Below, piece after piece: positions 6,592 to 15,410 of a stretch of DNA of 36,580 nt. Position numbers and translations under genes: made by a program. This stretch comes from an uncultured Bacteroidota bacterium (GTDB lineage Bacteria > Bacteroidota > Bacteroidia > Bacteroidales > FEN-979): NCBI GenBank assembly GCA_937900965.1, contig CALCGJ010000144.1:1-36580 (forward strand), in the 5' to 3' direction. The notes beneath the pieces were generated by a model that was not told the origin of the DNA, searched no databases, and was given only the letters and a program-made list of their open reading frames with translations. Every line of letters begins with the position of its first letter. Position 1 is the stretch's first letter.

Positions 6592-7992
6592 TTATTCAAT
6601 CACCAGCTTCCCCGTAGTGATCCCTGTAATTCCAACAGCTTTCCAGATATACATGCCATTGGGTAAACCTTGCCGCTTAAGAATATAAGGACTGGATGTG
6701 ATGATAGTTCTGAAGACCTCTCTGCCGAGGAAATCGAAGAGGTAAAATTCAATAATCTGGTTGTTATGTAGGGTCAATTCATGAATTGCCCCTACTATCT
6801 CAATTTTTGCCTGGGTGTGGAGGGGATTGGGGGAGATCGTTAGCTCCAAATTAAATCCCTTATCCAGGATGGATAGTGTATCACAAGCAACCTCAACTTC
6901 TTCTTGACTGTTACAACCATGTGCATTGTCGTGGATATCAATTGTTCCACCTGGGATTGCTAAATAGTCACAGATGCTTTTTGCTTCACAATGTGACAAC
7001 AAATTATTATTAAGAATGTATAAGCCAGTTATTGTTGAGGAATCAATGTTATTTAACCCTGTTAAGTTATTAAGAACATCGTTATTATTTAATATAATTT
7101 GGGCCCCAATAGAAGTTAGATTGTAAAGATTCTGTATAGATGCCAGAGAATTATTATCTGTAATCGCTAGAGATCCACCGATTGAAGCTAAGCTGGCAAG
7201 TCCAGTGATATTGGTCAGTGCATCGTTACTATATAAAAACAAGTCTCCGCCAATTGTTGTCAGATTATCAAGTCCAGTCAGAGATATCAAATTTTCGTTA
7301 TTCCCAATGCTAAGTATTTCACCTATAGAAGTTGTATTTTCAAACCCAGTAAAATTTCCAAGAGAACAATTAAGCCAGATTTCAAACTCTCCCCCAATGG
7401 AAGATAAACTTTGGAGTCCTAACAAGCTGATCAAGCTATTATTAGAAATGATTTTAACATTACCGTCGATACGAGTTAAATTATCTAGTCCATTAAAGTT
7501 TGCTAGGTTGTGACATCCTTCAATCCAAAGGAATCCCTCAATAATAGTAACTGAGTCAAGCCCGATAAAACTAGATAAATTAGTGTTAAATCTACAGGCT
7601 ACATCTCTGGAAATAGTATCCAAACCCTCTAACCCTGTGAGGTTATATAATGAGTCATTATTAAAAAGGTATAAAATCCCCCCTAATGATATCAGGTTGT
7701 CAAGCCCAGATAAATTTGATAAACTAGTATTCGCAATCCAAAGATCCCCAGCAATTGAGGTTACAACACTCAGGCCATTTAAGCTATTAATATCGGTTCC
7801 TGTAATAGTAACGAAGCCTCCAATTTCAGAGCAACCTGGATTGTTAATCTGAAAACTATTAATCTGATTCTGTGTTGAAAAGGAGATTCCATGCGGAAGG
7901 CATCCCTGGGATGAGGCTGTGTATGATAGAAGTAGCAGCACTAATAGGATGAGGATCTGCTTTATATTGTCTATATTTAGGATCAATGCCAT
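6592..7992 (-). CDS. Secreted leucine-rich (receptor L-domain-like) protein with T9SS sorting tail
   Basis: This 466-residue protein has a signal peptide (hydrophobic residues 11-24, cleavage near SYTASSQ). Residues about 50-330 hold roughly eleven repeats of about 24 residues of the form NLTGLDNLTTIGGDLFLYSN, the parallel-beta leucine-rich pattern of receptor L-type domains. Next comes a cysteine-containing segment, CEAKSICDYLAIPGG then NAHGCNSQEEVEVAC, a pattern I know from similar Bacteroidota proteins. The last 75 residues look like a type IX secretion sorting domain (LTISPNPLHTQAKIEI, ending GMYIWKAVGITGITTGKLVIE). It is expected at the cell surface or outside. The gene follows the 7995 gene by 2 bp, last in a five-gene operon. 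A binding or adhesion role is plausible but not shown. Confidence 0.85.
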   Translation of the reverse strand: MALILNIDNIKQILILLVLLLLSYTASSQGCLPHGISFSTQNQINSFQINNPGCSEIGGFVTITGTDINSLNGLSVVTSIAGDLWIANTSLSNLSGLDNLISLGGILYLFNNDSLYNLTGLEGLDTISRDVACRFNTNLSSFIGLDSVTIIEGFLWIEGCHNLANFNGLDNLTRIDGNVKIISNNSLISLLGLQSLSSIGGEFEIWLNCSLGNFTGFENTTSIGEILSIGNNENLISLTGLDNLTTIGGDLFLYSNDALTNITGLASLASIGGSLAITDNNSLASIQNLYNLTSIGAQIILNNNDVLNNLTGLNNIDSSTITGLYILNNNLLSHCEAKSICDYLAIPGGTIDIHDNAHGCNSQEEVEVACDTLSILDKGFNLELTISPNPLHTQAKIEIVGAIHELTLHNNQIIEFYLFDFLGREVFRTIITSSPYILKRQGLPNGMYIWKAVGITGITTGKLVIE

Positions 7993-7994
7993 GT

Positions 7995-8918
7995 TTATTG
8001 CTTAATGAATTTCCCGACCTGCACCCCATTCTCTCCGACCAGCTTCACGACATAGACTCCGCTTGGCAGGGTACTGATATCAATCTGAGTCTTAGGATCA
8101 ATGAGTTCTCGATGAAGGAGTTCCTGACCACTCAGGTTCAGGATGGTAAATTGGTCATGATCAGGTGTTTCGATGGTTATAAAATTGGAGGAAGGGTTTG
8201 GATAGATCGTTAATGGACTAATCGTGGGTTCTGAAATGCCAACATAAGGAGCGCAAGAGTTTCCGTAAACGTAAAGCGGAACATCATCCTCTATTACACA
8301 GTGCAACTCTCGCCACCACCATAATCCTTGACAAATGTAAGAACCGTAAAATCCACATTCATGACCGATACTTTCTGTTATTGTAGCATAGCCGTAATCA
8401 AATACTATCTTTTTTCTAAGTTCTCCATTCTCCAAAGCTACTGTTGATACCTCAGTAACAACCCTATACTCCATTAATCCTAATACATAATCAGAAAACA
8501 TGGTATCTCCAACCTCAAGCGAAAAGTCAAATTGCAAATATTCAGGAGGATTATAATTCGTATCATAAATATATACTCGTTGTGTGATGGTGTCTTCTCT
8601 CATTAAAATATAACTCAACCAAGGAATCGTATCGACAACATACGGAGGACAAAAATCAGGAGGAGGTGTTGTTGAGAGGATGTAGTAACCATAGATTTTG
8701 TTATAAGTTGTGTTATCAATCACGGTATCCTCACCAAAAAAGGATCTACTGGCATTACAGTCGCAGATACACCCCATTGCTCCATTATATACATCCCAGT
8801 AAGTATTCGGTCTTATGAGCGGATGATATTCCTGGGCAGGAAGAACAAACGGGAGCAAGCAAATTAGAGTGAGCCAGGCTCCTGGTGAAATTCGTCTTGT
8901 TTCTCTTGTAGTATTCAT
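7995..8918 (-). CDS. Secreted protein with T9SS sorting tail (paralogue of the 9367 gene)
   Basis: This 307-residue protein is of unknown function. The ATG at 8918 gives a proper signal peptide (LTLICLLPFVLPAQ); an ATG at 9008 would add 30 charged residues in front of it and is rejected. The mature part starts EYHPLIRPNTYWDVYN, contains several cysteines (GCICDCN, ECGFYGSYICQG), and ends with a sorting domain with the PNPSSNFITIETP motif and final SGVYVVKLVGENGVQVGKFIKQ. The NTYWD start, the middle segment (the YILMREDTI-type stretch) and the tail match the 9367-10251 protein, so the two arose by duplication. It lies 34 bp after the TonB-C gene and 2 bp before the leucine-rich protein gene. 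Confidence 0.8.
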   Translation of the reverse strand: MNTTRETRRISPGAWLTLICLLPFVLPAQEYHPLIRPNTYWDVYNGAMGCICDCNASRSFFGEDTVIDNTTYNKIYGYYILSTTPPPDFCPPYVVDTIPWLSYILMREDTITQRVYIYDTNYNPPEYLQFDFSLEVGDTMFSDYVLGLMEYRVVTEVSTVALENGELRKKIVFDYGYATITESIGHECGFYGSYICQGLWWWRELHCVIEDDVPLYVYGNSCAPYVGISEPTISPLTIYPNPSSNFITIETPDHDQFTILNLSGQELLHRELIDPKTQIDISTLPSGVYVVKLVGENGVQVGKFIKQ

Positions 8919-8952
8919 TCTCAGGTTTTGTTTGCCCCGCCTGGGCGGGTGT

Positions 8953-9363
8953 TCACTTGTTCTTAGGTTTAGATAGGACCCTGACTGGCATTGCAATCGT
9001 TTTTGCAACCTTAACCCCTTCCTTTTCAGCAGGGATCCATTTAGGCATCAGGGAAAACACCCTCAGCATCTCTTTGTCCAGAACATCATTGAGTCCATGC
9101 AACACTCCAACCTTTATTGATCCTGATGTATCAACCGTTATCTGCATGAAGATTCTTCCATTAGTCCCTGGTTGAATAAGTGAATCCTGGAAATTCTGAC
9201 TGATAAATAAATAGAGTTTCTCACCTCCACCTGGATATGAAGGCTCCTCAGGATTTGTGCCACATCCTTTGACAGAGGATTTGATATTTATGAGACTGTC
9301 AGTCTGTGTATAGCAAGCTAAACTTGCACCAGAGAATAGAATGATCATGATTAGATTTCTCAT
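8953..9363 (-). CDS. Small exported protein with TonB C-terminal-like domain
   Basis: This 136-residue protein has an N-terminal export signal (MRNLIMIILFSGASLACYTQ); the Cys at residue 17 could make it a lipoprotein, but the lipobox is weak. Residues about 45-130 match the TonB C-terminal fold: FISQNFQDSLIQPGTNGRIFMQITVDTSG in two segments, then LDKEMLRVFSLMPKWIPAEKEG. Unlike a true TonB it has no proline-rich periplasm-spanning linker and no membrane anchor typical of TonB. Free-standing TonB-C proteins of this type are common in Bacteroidota and their role is unclear. It lies between two T9SS cargo genes with gaps of 3 and 34 bp. Confidence 0.8.
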   Translation of the reverse strand: MRNLIMIILFSGASLACYTQTDSLINIKSSVKGCGTNPEEPSYPGGGEKLYLFISQNFQDSLIQPGTNGRIFMQITVDTSGSIKVGVLHGLNDVLDKEMLRVFSLMPKWIPAEKEGVKVAKTIAMPVRVLSKPKNK

Positions 9364-9366
9364 AGT

Positions 9367-10251
9367 TTATTGCTTTACAAACTTACTAACCTGCACCCCC
9401 TTCTCCCCAACCAGTTTTACAATATAAACCCCGTTTGGCAGACTACTGATATCGATTCTTGCTTTGGGTTCAGTGATTCCCAGGTGCAGGAGTTTCTGGC
9501 CACTTAGATTCAGGATGGAAACCCGTCCATGGGAGGATGTTTCGATGGTGATGTTGGTTGAGGCTGGATTTGGATAGATATTAACATCATGCAGATCATT
9601 CTTTGAGACATCGACAAACCAAAACTCACAATCATCACCCCATAGGTTTACTGAGTTCTCTTTTACACAAAAAAAACCTCCATCCCATTCAAATGAAACA
9701 ATAGGTTCACACAATCCATTTGATCCTCCTATACTTTCTATATAATAACTGGAATTTGGCATATAATTCTCAAAAACGAATTTCTTCCTTATTTCACCGT
9801 TTAGTAAACTTATATTTACGATGGTGTCAAGAATCAACTCAGTTCCATATCCAGTATAAGTTGAATGGAGCGTATCTCCTGGGAGCAAAGAGAAATCGTA
9901 AAGGATTTGGTCTCCTTCATTGAAATTGATATAAACCTTTTTTGCAATTGTATCTTCCCGTAGGTAGTAGTAAGTTGGATAAGAGATGGTATCTATTGTG
10001 AAAGGGGGGCAGAAAAGTGGATTTTGAGAATGAAACGGATATGCTTTTATGATGATATAGGTGTGCCCATCTATTATTGTGTCTTGATTATCAATATACT
10101 TTCTATGTGCATAATTATAGCATCCAATATTTGGGTAGCTGATAAAATGATCATCCCAATAAGTATTGATCCTTAATAATTTATTATAGTTTTGAGTATA
10201 CGCTATTGAGGAAAGAATGATAAGAATCAGGGTAGCGATTTGTGTTTTCAT
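9367..10251 (-). CDS. Secreted protein with T9SS sorting tail (paralogue of the 7995 gene)
   Basis: The protein has 294 residues, with signal peptide MKTQIATLILIILSSIAYTQ. The mature protein opens NYNKLLRINTYWDDHFISYPN, and carries YYLREDTIAKKVYI and GDQILYDFSLLPGDTLHS, which align with the 7995 protein. The C-terminus is a T9SS sorting domain (IYPNPASTNITIETS, ending PNGVYIVKLVGEKGVQVSKFVKQ in two parts). No enzymatic motif is seen. The DNA of the sorting tail is strikingly similar to that of the 7995 and 10262 genes, so the tail was duplicated or is kept similar. The gene lies 10 bp after the 10262 gene and 3 bp before the TonB-C gene. Confidence 0.82.
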   Translation of the reverse strand: MKTQIATLILIILSSIAYTQNYNKLLRINTYWDDHFISYPNIGCYNYAHRKYIDNQDTIIDGHTYIIIKAYPFHSQNPLFCPPFTIDTISYPTYYYLREDTIAKKVYINFNEGDQILYDFSLLPGDTLHSTYTGYGTELILDTIVNISLLNGEIRKKFVFENYMPNSSYYIESIGGSNGLCEPIVSFEWDGGFFCVKENSVNLWGDDCEFWFVDVSKNDLHDVNIYPNPASTNITIETSSHGRVSILNLSGQKLLHLGITEPKARIDISSLPNGVYIVKLVGEKGVQVSKFVKQ

Positions 10252-10261
10252 GATGACATGT

Positions 10262-11728
10262 TTACTGCTTTACAAACTTACTAACCCGTACCCCCGTTCT
10301 ACCCACTAGCTTTAGGATATAGACTCCGCTGGGGAGTCTGCTGACATCAATCTGAGTCTTGGATTCGGTAATTTGGCGGGTGATGAGTATTTGACCATTA
10401 AGGTTCAGGATGGACAGGTGACCTTCGCCAGCCTTTTCGATAGTGATGTAAGTGGAAGCTGGATTGGGATAAATCAAGATCTCGTTTTGTTGAGTCGGAG
10501 TGTCTTCAATCGGAACCAATGTAGTGCAATCGGTCGAGATGGGTGTCCCCCAGGTTTCAGAGCCTTTTTTATAGTAGACAAGGCTTTCTTCCCAGGAATA
10601 ATCAGACGGAAAACTAAAACCCCTTTCATACTCATACGTGCACCCTAAACCTTCGCCAAACCTACGGGTAATGATCGGATATTGATACCAGTTTTTTATT
10701 ACCCAACAACTTAGTGTATCAATATACTTATAATAATCATATACAATCTCTTTCACCCGTCTTCCCTTATAATGGTTGTAGAACCAATTGTACTTATGAG
10801 CTTTAACTGGAGAATTAGGGTAGAAAGATTGTGGAACTTGATCAAAAGAGCTTAGAGGATTCACCCCCCAAAACTGATACCGTACCCATGATGTGTCATG
10901 TTCCCACCAAAATACTGGCCCCCCAACTCCATATGAAACCCATTCCTCACAACGTTCAATGTAGTAATCAACCGAATCACTCCCATATTGAATCTTTTCA
11001 AGAACTTTTTCTATTATGTTATCACTTGCCCAACCACCATATCCCTGTCCAACTTTATAAAAATGAAACTCATCTCCGACATCAAACGTTATAACTTCTG
11101 TCCACGAGACCTGCTGAATCCCTAATGCAGGATCTGTTTTTCCTGCAAGTAGATATGTATTTGTGTCTGACGGGAAGTTTCTCAAATCATAGATCCGTGC
11201 AAATCCGTATTGCTGGCTAAGTAGGATAATTTTCTGATTAAAGATATGAGAAATGTTCACCTGATTGGAATCCTTTGCCTGAAGTTGGACTAGTTTCACT
11301 GAATCAACAATGCCAAGTACTGTATCGTTATATTGGTATAGAACGGTAGCCTGAATGTACTCCCCGTAGTCAAGATGGAACATTTCCCAGGTATCATTCA
11401 CCAGTGCCATGGTGCTGAAAAAGATGGTATCATTATTCCTGTTAAACAACCAGAACAAGCCGTTACCTTTCTTAACTACCTTGTCCCCTAAAATTCCGCT
11501 GTCTGTAGTGTCAATACAGTCTATTGCCCCAAACTCCTGAACATTTGGGAAAGAGAAGTAGGTAGTGTCTTCTGTGCCTGGAGAGTAGATTGAGTCCCAT
11601 CGAATACCTCGTTGTTGCAAATCGTACCTGTTGAAGATAGTGGTTCCCGGAGAACAGATGTTTTGCCAGTTTTGTGCCGGGAGAATCAGAGGTGTGAAAA
11701 GAATCAAAAGATAAAGGATTCGTTTCAT
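10262..11728 (-). CDS. Large secreted protein with T9SS sorting tail
   Basis: This 488-residue protein of unknown function is the first gene in the five-gene secreted-protein operon. I choose the ATG at 11728, which gives the clean signal peptide MKRILYLLILFTPLILPAQ; an ATG four codons upstream is possible. The mature part is rich in Tyr, Trp and Asp (for example WFYNHYKGRRVKEIVYDYYKY) with no catalytic motif I recognise. The tail IYPNPASTYITIEKAGEGHLSILNL ends SGVYILKLVGRTGVRVSKFVKQ, close to those of two neighbours. A TATCTTTA sequence at 11749-11756 on the minus strand could be a -7 box, which would favour the shorter start. Confidence 0.82.
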   Translation of the reverse strand: MKRILYLLILFTPLILPAQNWQNICSPGTTIFNRYDLQQRGIRWDSIYSPGTEDTTYFSFPNVQEFGAIDCIDTTDSGILGDKVVKKGNGLFWLFNRNNDTIFFSTMALVNDTWEMFHLDYGEYIQATVLYQYNDTVLGIVDSVKLVQLQAKDSNQVNISHIFNQKIILLSQQYGFARIYDLRNFPSDTNTYLLAGKTDPALGIQQVSWTEVITFDVGDEFHFYKVGQGYGGWASDNIIEKVLEKIQYGSDSVDYYIERCEEWVSYGVGGPVFWWEHDTSWVRYQFWGVNPLSSFDQVPQSFYPNSPVKAHKYNWFYNHYKGRRVKEIVYDYYKYIDTLSCWVIKNWYQYPIITRRFGEGLGCTYEYERGFSFPSDYSWEESLVYYKKGSETWGTPISTDCTTLVPIEDTPTQQNEILIYPNPASTYITIEKAGEGHLSILNLNGQILITRQITESKTQIDVSRLPSGVYILKLVGRTGVRVSKFVKQ

Positions 11729-11996
11729 GGAATTTAGCATTTACTCCATAAAGATACAACCAAAATCAATAATTAGGTTAATGTTGTTAAAAAAATATCC
11801 ATTATGTGCCAATTGATATCCGCTTAGTACTGCTGGCTTGTTATAAACTAAAAAAACATTTTCTTATTAACTTGGCTTTGGATGCACGTTACTCTCATGT
11901 AAGATTTTTTTGCAAATTCCATCTATCATACATATTTTCACAACCTGATAGCACCATTCTGTGCCTAATGGCAATCAATGGGAATAAACCACAAAG

Positions 11997-12758
11997 ATGT
12001 ATAGCAGAGCAATCGTAAGAACACCCGGAAAGAGTATGGTAAACGGATTGACCTCAGCAGGACTGGGACTTCCTGACTATGACCTGGCACTTGATCAACA
12101 TGCTGAATATATAAGAGCACTTGAAGCGTGTGGGTTAGATGTTCTGGTACTGCCTGCTGATGAAGGTCATCCCGATTCAACGTTTATTGAAGATGTCGCA
12201 TTGCTTACCGGAAAATGCGCGATTATCATGAATCCCGGAGTCGCCTCCCGAAAAGAGGAGCCTGCTGATATGAGAACAGTGTTAATGGATTACTTCTCCT
12301 ATATCCATGAAGTCAGAGATCCCGGAACGGCTGAAGCGGGAGATATCATGATGGTGGGCACACATTTTTATATCGGTCTGTCAGCAAGGACAAATGAGAG
12401 AGGCGTAAGGCAGGTGATCGGATATCTTGAACAACATGGCTACAGTGGGTCCGTGATAACCCTGAAAAACGTACTTCATCTGAAAACCGGATTAGCATAC
12501 CTGGAACGAAACAACCTGGTGGCCAGTGGTGAATTTGTGTCGAATGAAGCGTTTCAACAGTTCAACATTCTGACAATAGATTCTGATGAGAGTTATGCTG
12601 CAAACTGCATATGGGTCAATAACCGGGTACTGGTACCTACCGGCTTCCCGAAAACCCGAAAGGCTATAGAAGATGCGGGATACCTCATAACAGAGATCAA
12701 TGTCTCAGAATTTCAGAAACTTGATGGCGGTCTGAGTTGCCTGTCGCTCAGGTTTTAA
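11997..12758 (+). CDS. Dimethylarginine dimethylaminohydrolase (DDAH) family amidinohydrolase
   Basis: This 253-residue protein of the guanidino-group-modifying superfamily hydrolyses N-methylated arginines to citrulline and methylamines in characterised members. The catalytic set is intact and numbered almost as in the Pseudomonas aeruginosa enzyme: Glu65-Asp66 in STFIEDVALL, Arg85, Glu113 in TAEAGDIMMVG, Arg131, His161 in VLHLKTGLAYL and the nucleophile Cys248 in GLSCLSLRF at the extreme C-terminus. The start is ATG with no clear ribosome binding site. It stands alone on the plus strand between two minus-strand secreted-protein units, so context gives no pathway. Related enzymes act on arginine or other guanidines, and substrate is inferred from the motif pattern. 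Confidence 0.88.
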   Translation: MYSRAIVRTPGKSMVNGLTSAGLGLPDYDLALDQHAEYIRALEACGLDVLVLPADEGHPDSTFIEDVALLTGKCAIIMNPGVASRKEEPADMRTVLMDYFSYIHEVRDPGTAEAGDIMMVGTHFYIGLSARTNERGVRQVIGYLEQHGYSGSVITLKNVLHLKTGLAYLERNNLVASGEFVSNEAFQQFNILTIDSDESYAANCIWVNNRVLVPTGFPKTRKAIEDAGYLITEINVSEFQKLDGGLSCLSLRF

Positions 12759-12770
12759 ATGATCCGGAAT

Positions 12771-12812
12771 CCAGGATCCAGGATCTAGGATCCAGGATCT
12801 AGATCCAGTCAT
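12771..12812. repeat. 7-bp tandem array, unit CYAGGAT
   Basis: Copies CCAGGAT, CCAGGAT, CTAGGAT, CCAGGAT are followed by degenerate units. The array fills the gap between the convergent DDAH and T9SS genes. The same unit forms the array at 33064-33098 at the end of dnaE. Confidence 0.85.
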
Positions 12813-12816
12813 CCAG

Positions 12817-15225
12817 TTATCTGATTATCACCAGCTTCCTGACAATAACCTCCTGGTCTGTCTTAATGATAACATGGTAGAGTCCCTGAGATGCAGACGG
12901 AGTGTCGATCCGGTACTCCGTTTTTCCCTCCAGCACCTGGTTGAGAATGACAGTACCATTGAGATCCTGTACGGTAAGATCCATTCTTCCATCCTGGTCC
13001 CCTGATGGAACAATCTTAAAGGAACCATTATTGGGATTCGGATAAATACGAAGTTCGCTGTTGGGGGTTTCATTGAGGCCTACCGGATAAGGAGCCTGCG
13101 TAACAGTAACTGTTTGCATGGGGACACCATCACCTTCGACCGTAATGGTTGCTATCCTTTCCACCATGGTCGTGTTTTCCACATATGAGGCATAAATGGT
13201 ATCGTCGCTGCTTCCCGAAGGTGTCACGGTACACCAGAGTGCATCGCTGACAGCGGTCCAGTCAATATTGGAGGTCACGTAAAATTCTGTAATTCCAATC
13301 GGAGCATCTACATCCTGGTTGGAAGGAAGGACGGCAAGCGCTGGTAAAGCATCGGTTGTGAACTCCAGGACTGAACCTGAGGCTGTGCCTGCTGTATTGG
13401 TTGCAATAATTTTAAAATAATAGATCTGGTTGCTGGTTAGTCCCAGGATATCTGCACTAACCTCAACATCAAGGGTATCAGATCCGGCCGACATTTCATC
13501 CGTGGAATCAGATAATGCTGCTGAATCAATTCCATACCTGAAAAAGTAGGTGGTTGCCTCTCCCTGTGGATTAACTGTGCCGTTGAGTGTAGCTGAGTCG
13601 AATCCGATGTTGGTCGCAGGCAGAGTAGCAACAGGAGGTCCTGTAACAAACTGGAACGAAGCAATCCGGGTTTTCCTGCTTCCTCCGGGTCCGGGATACT
13701 GAGTAGTAAACCAGAAAGTCTCATCGTCAGCCGGGTCGACCGACATCAGTGCGTAATCCCCCCACCGGTTAATACCGTTCTGTGAATTACTGCTGTTGAA
13801 AATAGTATCTTCGGGAATATCCAGTATTCCTGTAGCGTTTGTATATTCAGAAGGAGATTGTCCGCAATACCGGATACTCGGGTTGAGGGTTGAACTGGAG
13901 ATAGAGTAACCCAGGGCAATTTTATCACTTCCATTCAGCATGATACTACCCATCCAGCGGCTGTCGCTGTCAGGGGCATAGGTTCCCTGCTGGCGAACTG
14001 ACCAATCTCCTGTTGTCCGGCGCAACTCATACCAGCGGATGCCGGCAAGACCGGAGGCATCAACTTTAACGGTGTGGCACAGTACCATTGTTTCGTATGT
14101 GCCAAAATTCCGGTATTGAGGTGCATTCATCACCACCTGGGGGATGGCATCCAGTTTCTGGCTGGTCCCCTTTTGAACAATGTTGTTCCAGTTGGGGCCA
14201 AAGTTGGCATTGAACGGGAGTACGTCAATCTGCTGGACACGGTTAAAAGTCGAAGCCGATGGTGTACTCCAGTCAACAGCAAGTTCGTAGACCCAGAGCT
14301 GGTCAGAGCCTCCACCCAATGCATCGTCGTTGAAGGCAATGTACAGTCCGGGGGATCCCAGCGGAGCAAAATCACCATCATTGTCAAGTGGAGGAACACA
14401 CATGAATCCATCCGATGAGGCAGGTCGCCAGGGGTTGTTGAAGCCCACCAGCTGGGCTGTCCCGCCAGATAGCATAGGTTCACGCTCCATGACATAAATA
14501 TCGTTGCCGTTATTGTTATTATCACCCATGTAATAGCCATCCTGCCAGATGCCGAATTTTGGATAATCAGGGAAGCCAGCCACCTGGAAAGAGTATTGAT
14601 GCCATGTACCCGTGGGGTCATTCGTGGTGGAAACAGCCATAAGCATGTATTTTGTGGAACCGAGTGAAAACTCTGTAACCAGCCATCGATCAGCCTCTTC
14701 GTCGTATAAAATGATCGGATCACCATCGTTGCGGTTGGCTCCCGGCACACTTCCAAACAGCTGATTCAGGTTAGTTGGTCCGGCAACAAGAGTTCCGGTT
14801 TTATCATAAATTGTATATACAGTGTTGATTGTCTGCATGAAGTGATTGGGACCGGCACATCCATTGTCATCCGGTGGGTAATATGGGGAGTTTGCTCCGT
14901 TAAAATTTACGATTGGGGACCTGAAAGCCTTGGAGTCACCCATGAAATTCTGCCATGCAGGATCATTCCCTTTTGGAAGAGCAGTAGATTCAAACGGATA
15001 GTTCCTGTATTTCAGGCTTTCATTGAACTGCTTTTCCTCTGCTTTCTTCTCTATTGACAGATACTCCTGCCTGGACATAGGTGGAATGTCACGCAGTGGT
15101 CTGCTGATGCCGTAGTACGTGCCGGTCACAATTTCTGTCGGGTTCACAGGGATATCCTGGGACTGGATTGCACCAAAGGAGATGCAGAAAAACAAAGTAA
15201 ACAGAATGGTTGTTGCTTTTTTCAT
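12817..15225 (-). CDS. Large T9SS-exported multidomain protein (FN3-like, BACON-like)
   Basis: This is an 802-residue protein with signal peptide MKKATTILFTLFFCISFGAIQ. Residues about 95-530 form a large region of unknown function with repeated short beta-like segments (NSPYYPPDDNGCAGPNHFMQ, then DPIILYDEEADRWLVTEF, FGIWQDGYYMG, NRWGDYALMSVD), which could be a beta-propeller; I see no catalytic motif. Residues about 535-630 look fibronectin type III-like (ATLNGTVNPQGEATTYFFRYG). Residues about 632-715 look like a BACON domain (VTSNIDWTAVSDALWCTVTP, ending TVTVTQAP), a putative carbohydrate- or mucin-binding fold of Bacteroidota. The last 80 residues are a T9SS sorting domain with IYPNPNNGSFKI. 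It stands alone with its own -7 box. Confidence 0.83.
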   Translation of the reverse strand: MKKATTILFTLFFCISFGAIQSQDIPVNPTEIVTGTYYGISRPLRDIPPMSRQEYLSIEKKAEEKQFNESLKYRNYPFESTALPKGNDPAWQNFMGDSKAFRSPIVNFNGANSPYYPPDDNGCAGPNHFMQTINTVYTIYDKTGTLVAGPTNLNQLFGSVPGANRNDGDPIILYDEEADRWLVTEFSLGSTKYMLMAVSTTNDPTGTWHQYSFQVAGFPDYPKFGIWQDGYYMGDNNNNGNDIYVMEREPMLSGGTAQLVGFNNPWRPASSDGFMCVPPLDNDGDFAPLGSPGLYIAFNDDALGGGSDQLWVYELAVDWSTPSASTFNRVQQIDVLPFNANFGPNWNNIVQKGTSQKLDAIPQVVMNAPQYRNFGTYETMVLCHTVKVDASGLAGIRWYELRRTTGDWSVRQQGTYAPDSDSRWMGSIMLNGSDKIALGYSISSSTLNPSIRYCGQSPSEYTNATGILDIPEDTIFNSSNSQNGINRWGDYALMSVDPADDETFWFTTQYPGPGGSRKTRIASFQFVTGPPVATLPATNIGFDSATLNGTVNPQGEATTYFFRYGIDSAALSDSTDEMSAGSDTLDVEVSADILGLTSNQIYYFKIIATNTAGTASGSVLEFTTDALPALAVLPSNQDVDAPIGITEFYVTSNIDWTAVSDALWCTVTPSGSSDDTIYASYVENTTMVERIATITVEGDGVPMQTVTVTQAPYPVGLNETPNSELRIYPNPNNGSFKIVPSGDQDGRMDLTVQDLNGTVILNQVLEGKTEYRIDTPSASQGLYHVIIKTDQEVIVRKLVIIR

Positions 15226-15275
15226 AAAGAGAAATTGATTGGAAACCAGGTTTCTAAATTGACGTTTTGCCGCAG

Positions 15276-15283
15276 CAAAGATA
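15276..15283 (-). promoter_or_regulatory. -7 promoter box for the 12817 gene
   Basis: The minus strand reads TATCTTTG, matching TAnnTTTG, 50 bp before the ATG at 15225. No convincing -33 box is seen. Confidence 0.6.
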
Positions 15284-15410
15284 AATATTTCATTAATATA
15301 TCGTTGTAAATCGATGTAAAAAAGAAGCTGTCTTAATAGCGATTAAAGATATTAGCACCAAGGCTTTGAGACCTACGTCAATGACACAACGTGTTTGGAT
15401 TGATTATTCT

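Noticed and set aside
8936-8949. CCCGCC/GGCGGG hairpin as an internal terminator
   Set aside because: It has no T run and a loop of only two to four bases, and the genes on both sides are closely spaced in one direction.
8919-9008. N-terminal extension of the 7995 protein
   Set aside because: It would put 30 charged residues before a good signal peptide and overlaps the TonB-C gene; the ATG at 8918 is better.
14130-14756. Alternative minus-strand frame of 208 codons inside the large T9SS gene
   Set aside because: It overlaps the main frame, which has a signal peptide, FN3- and BACON-like domains and a sorting tail; the alternative has no domain.
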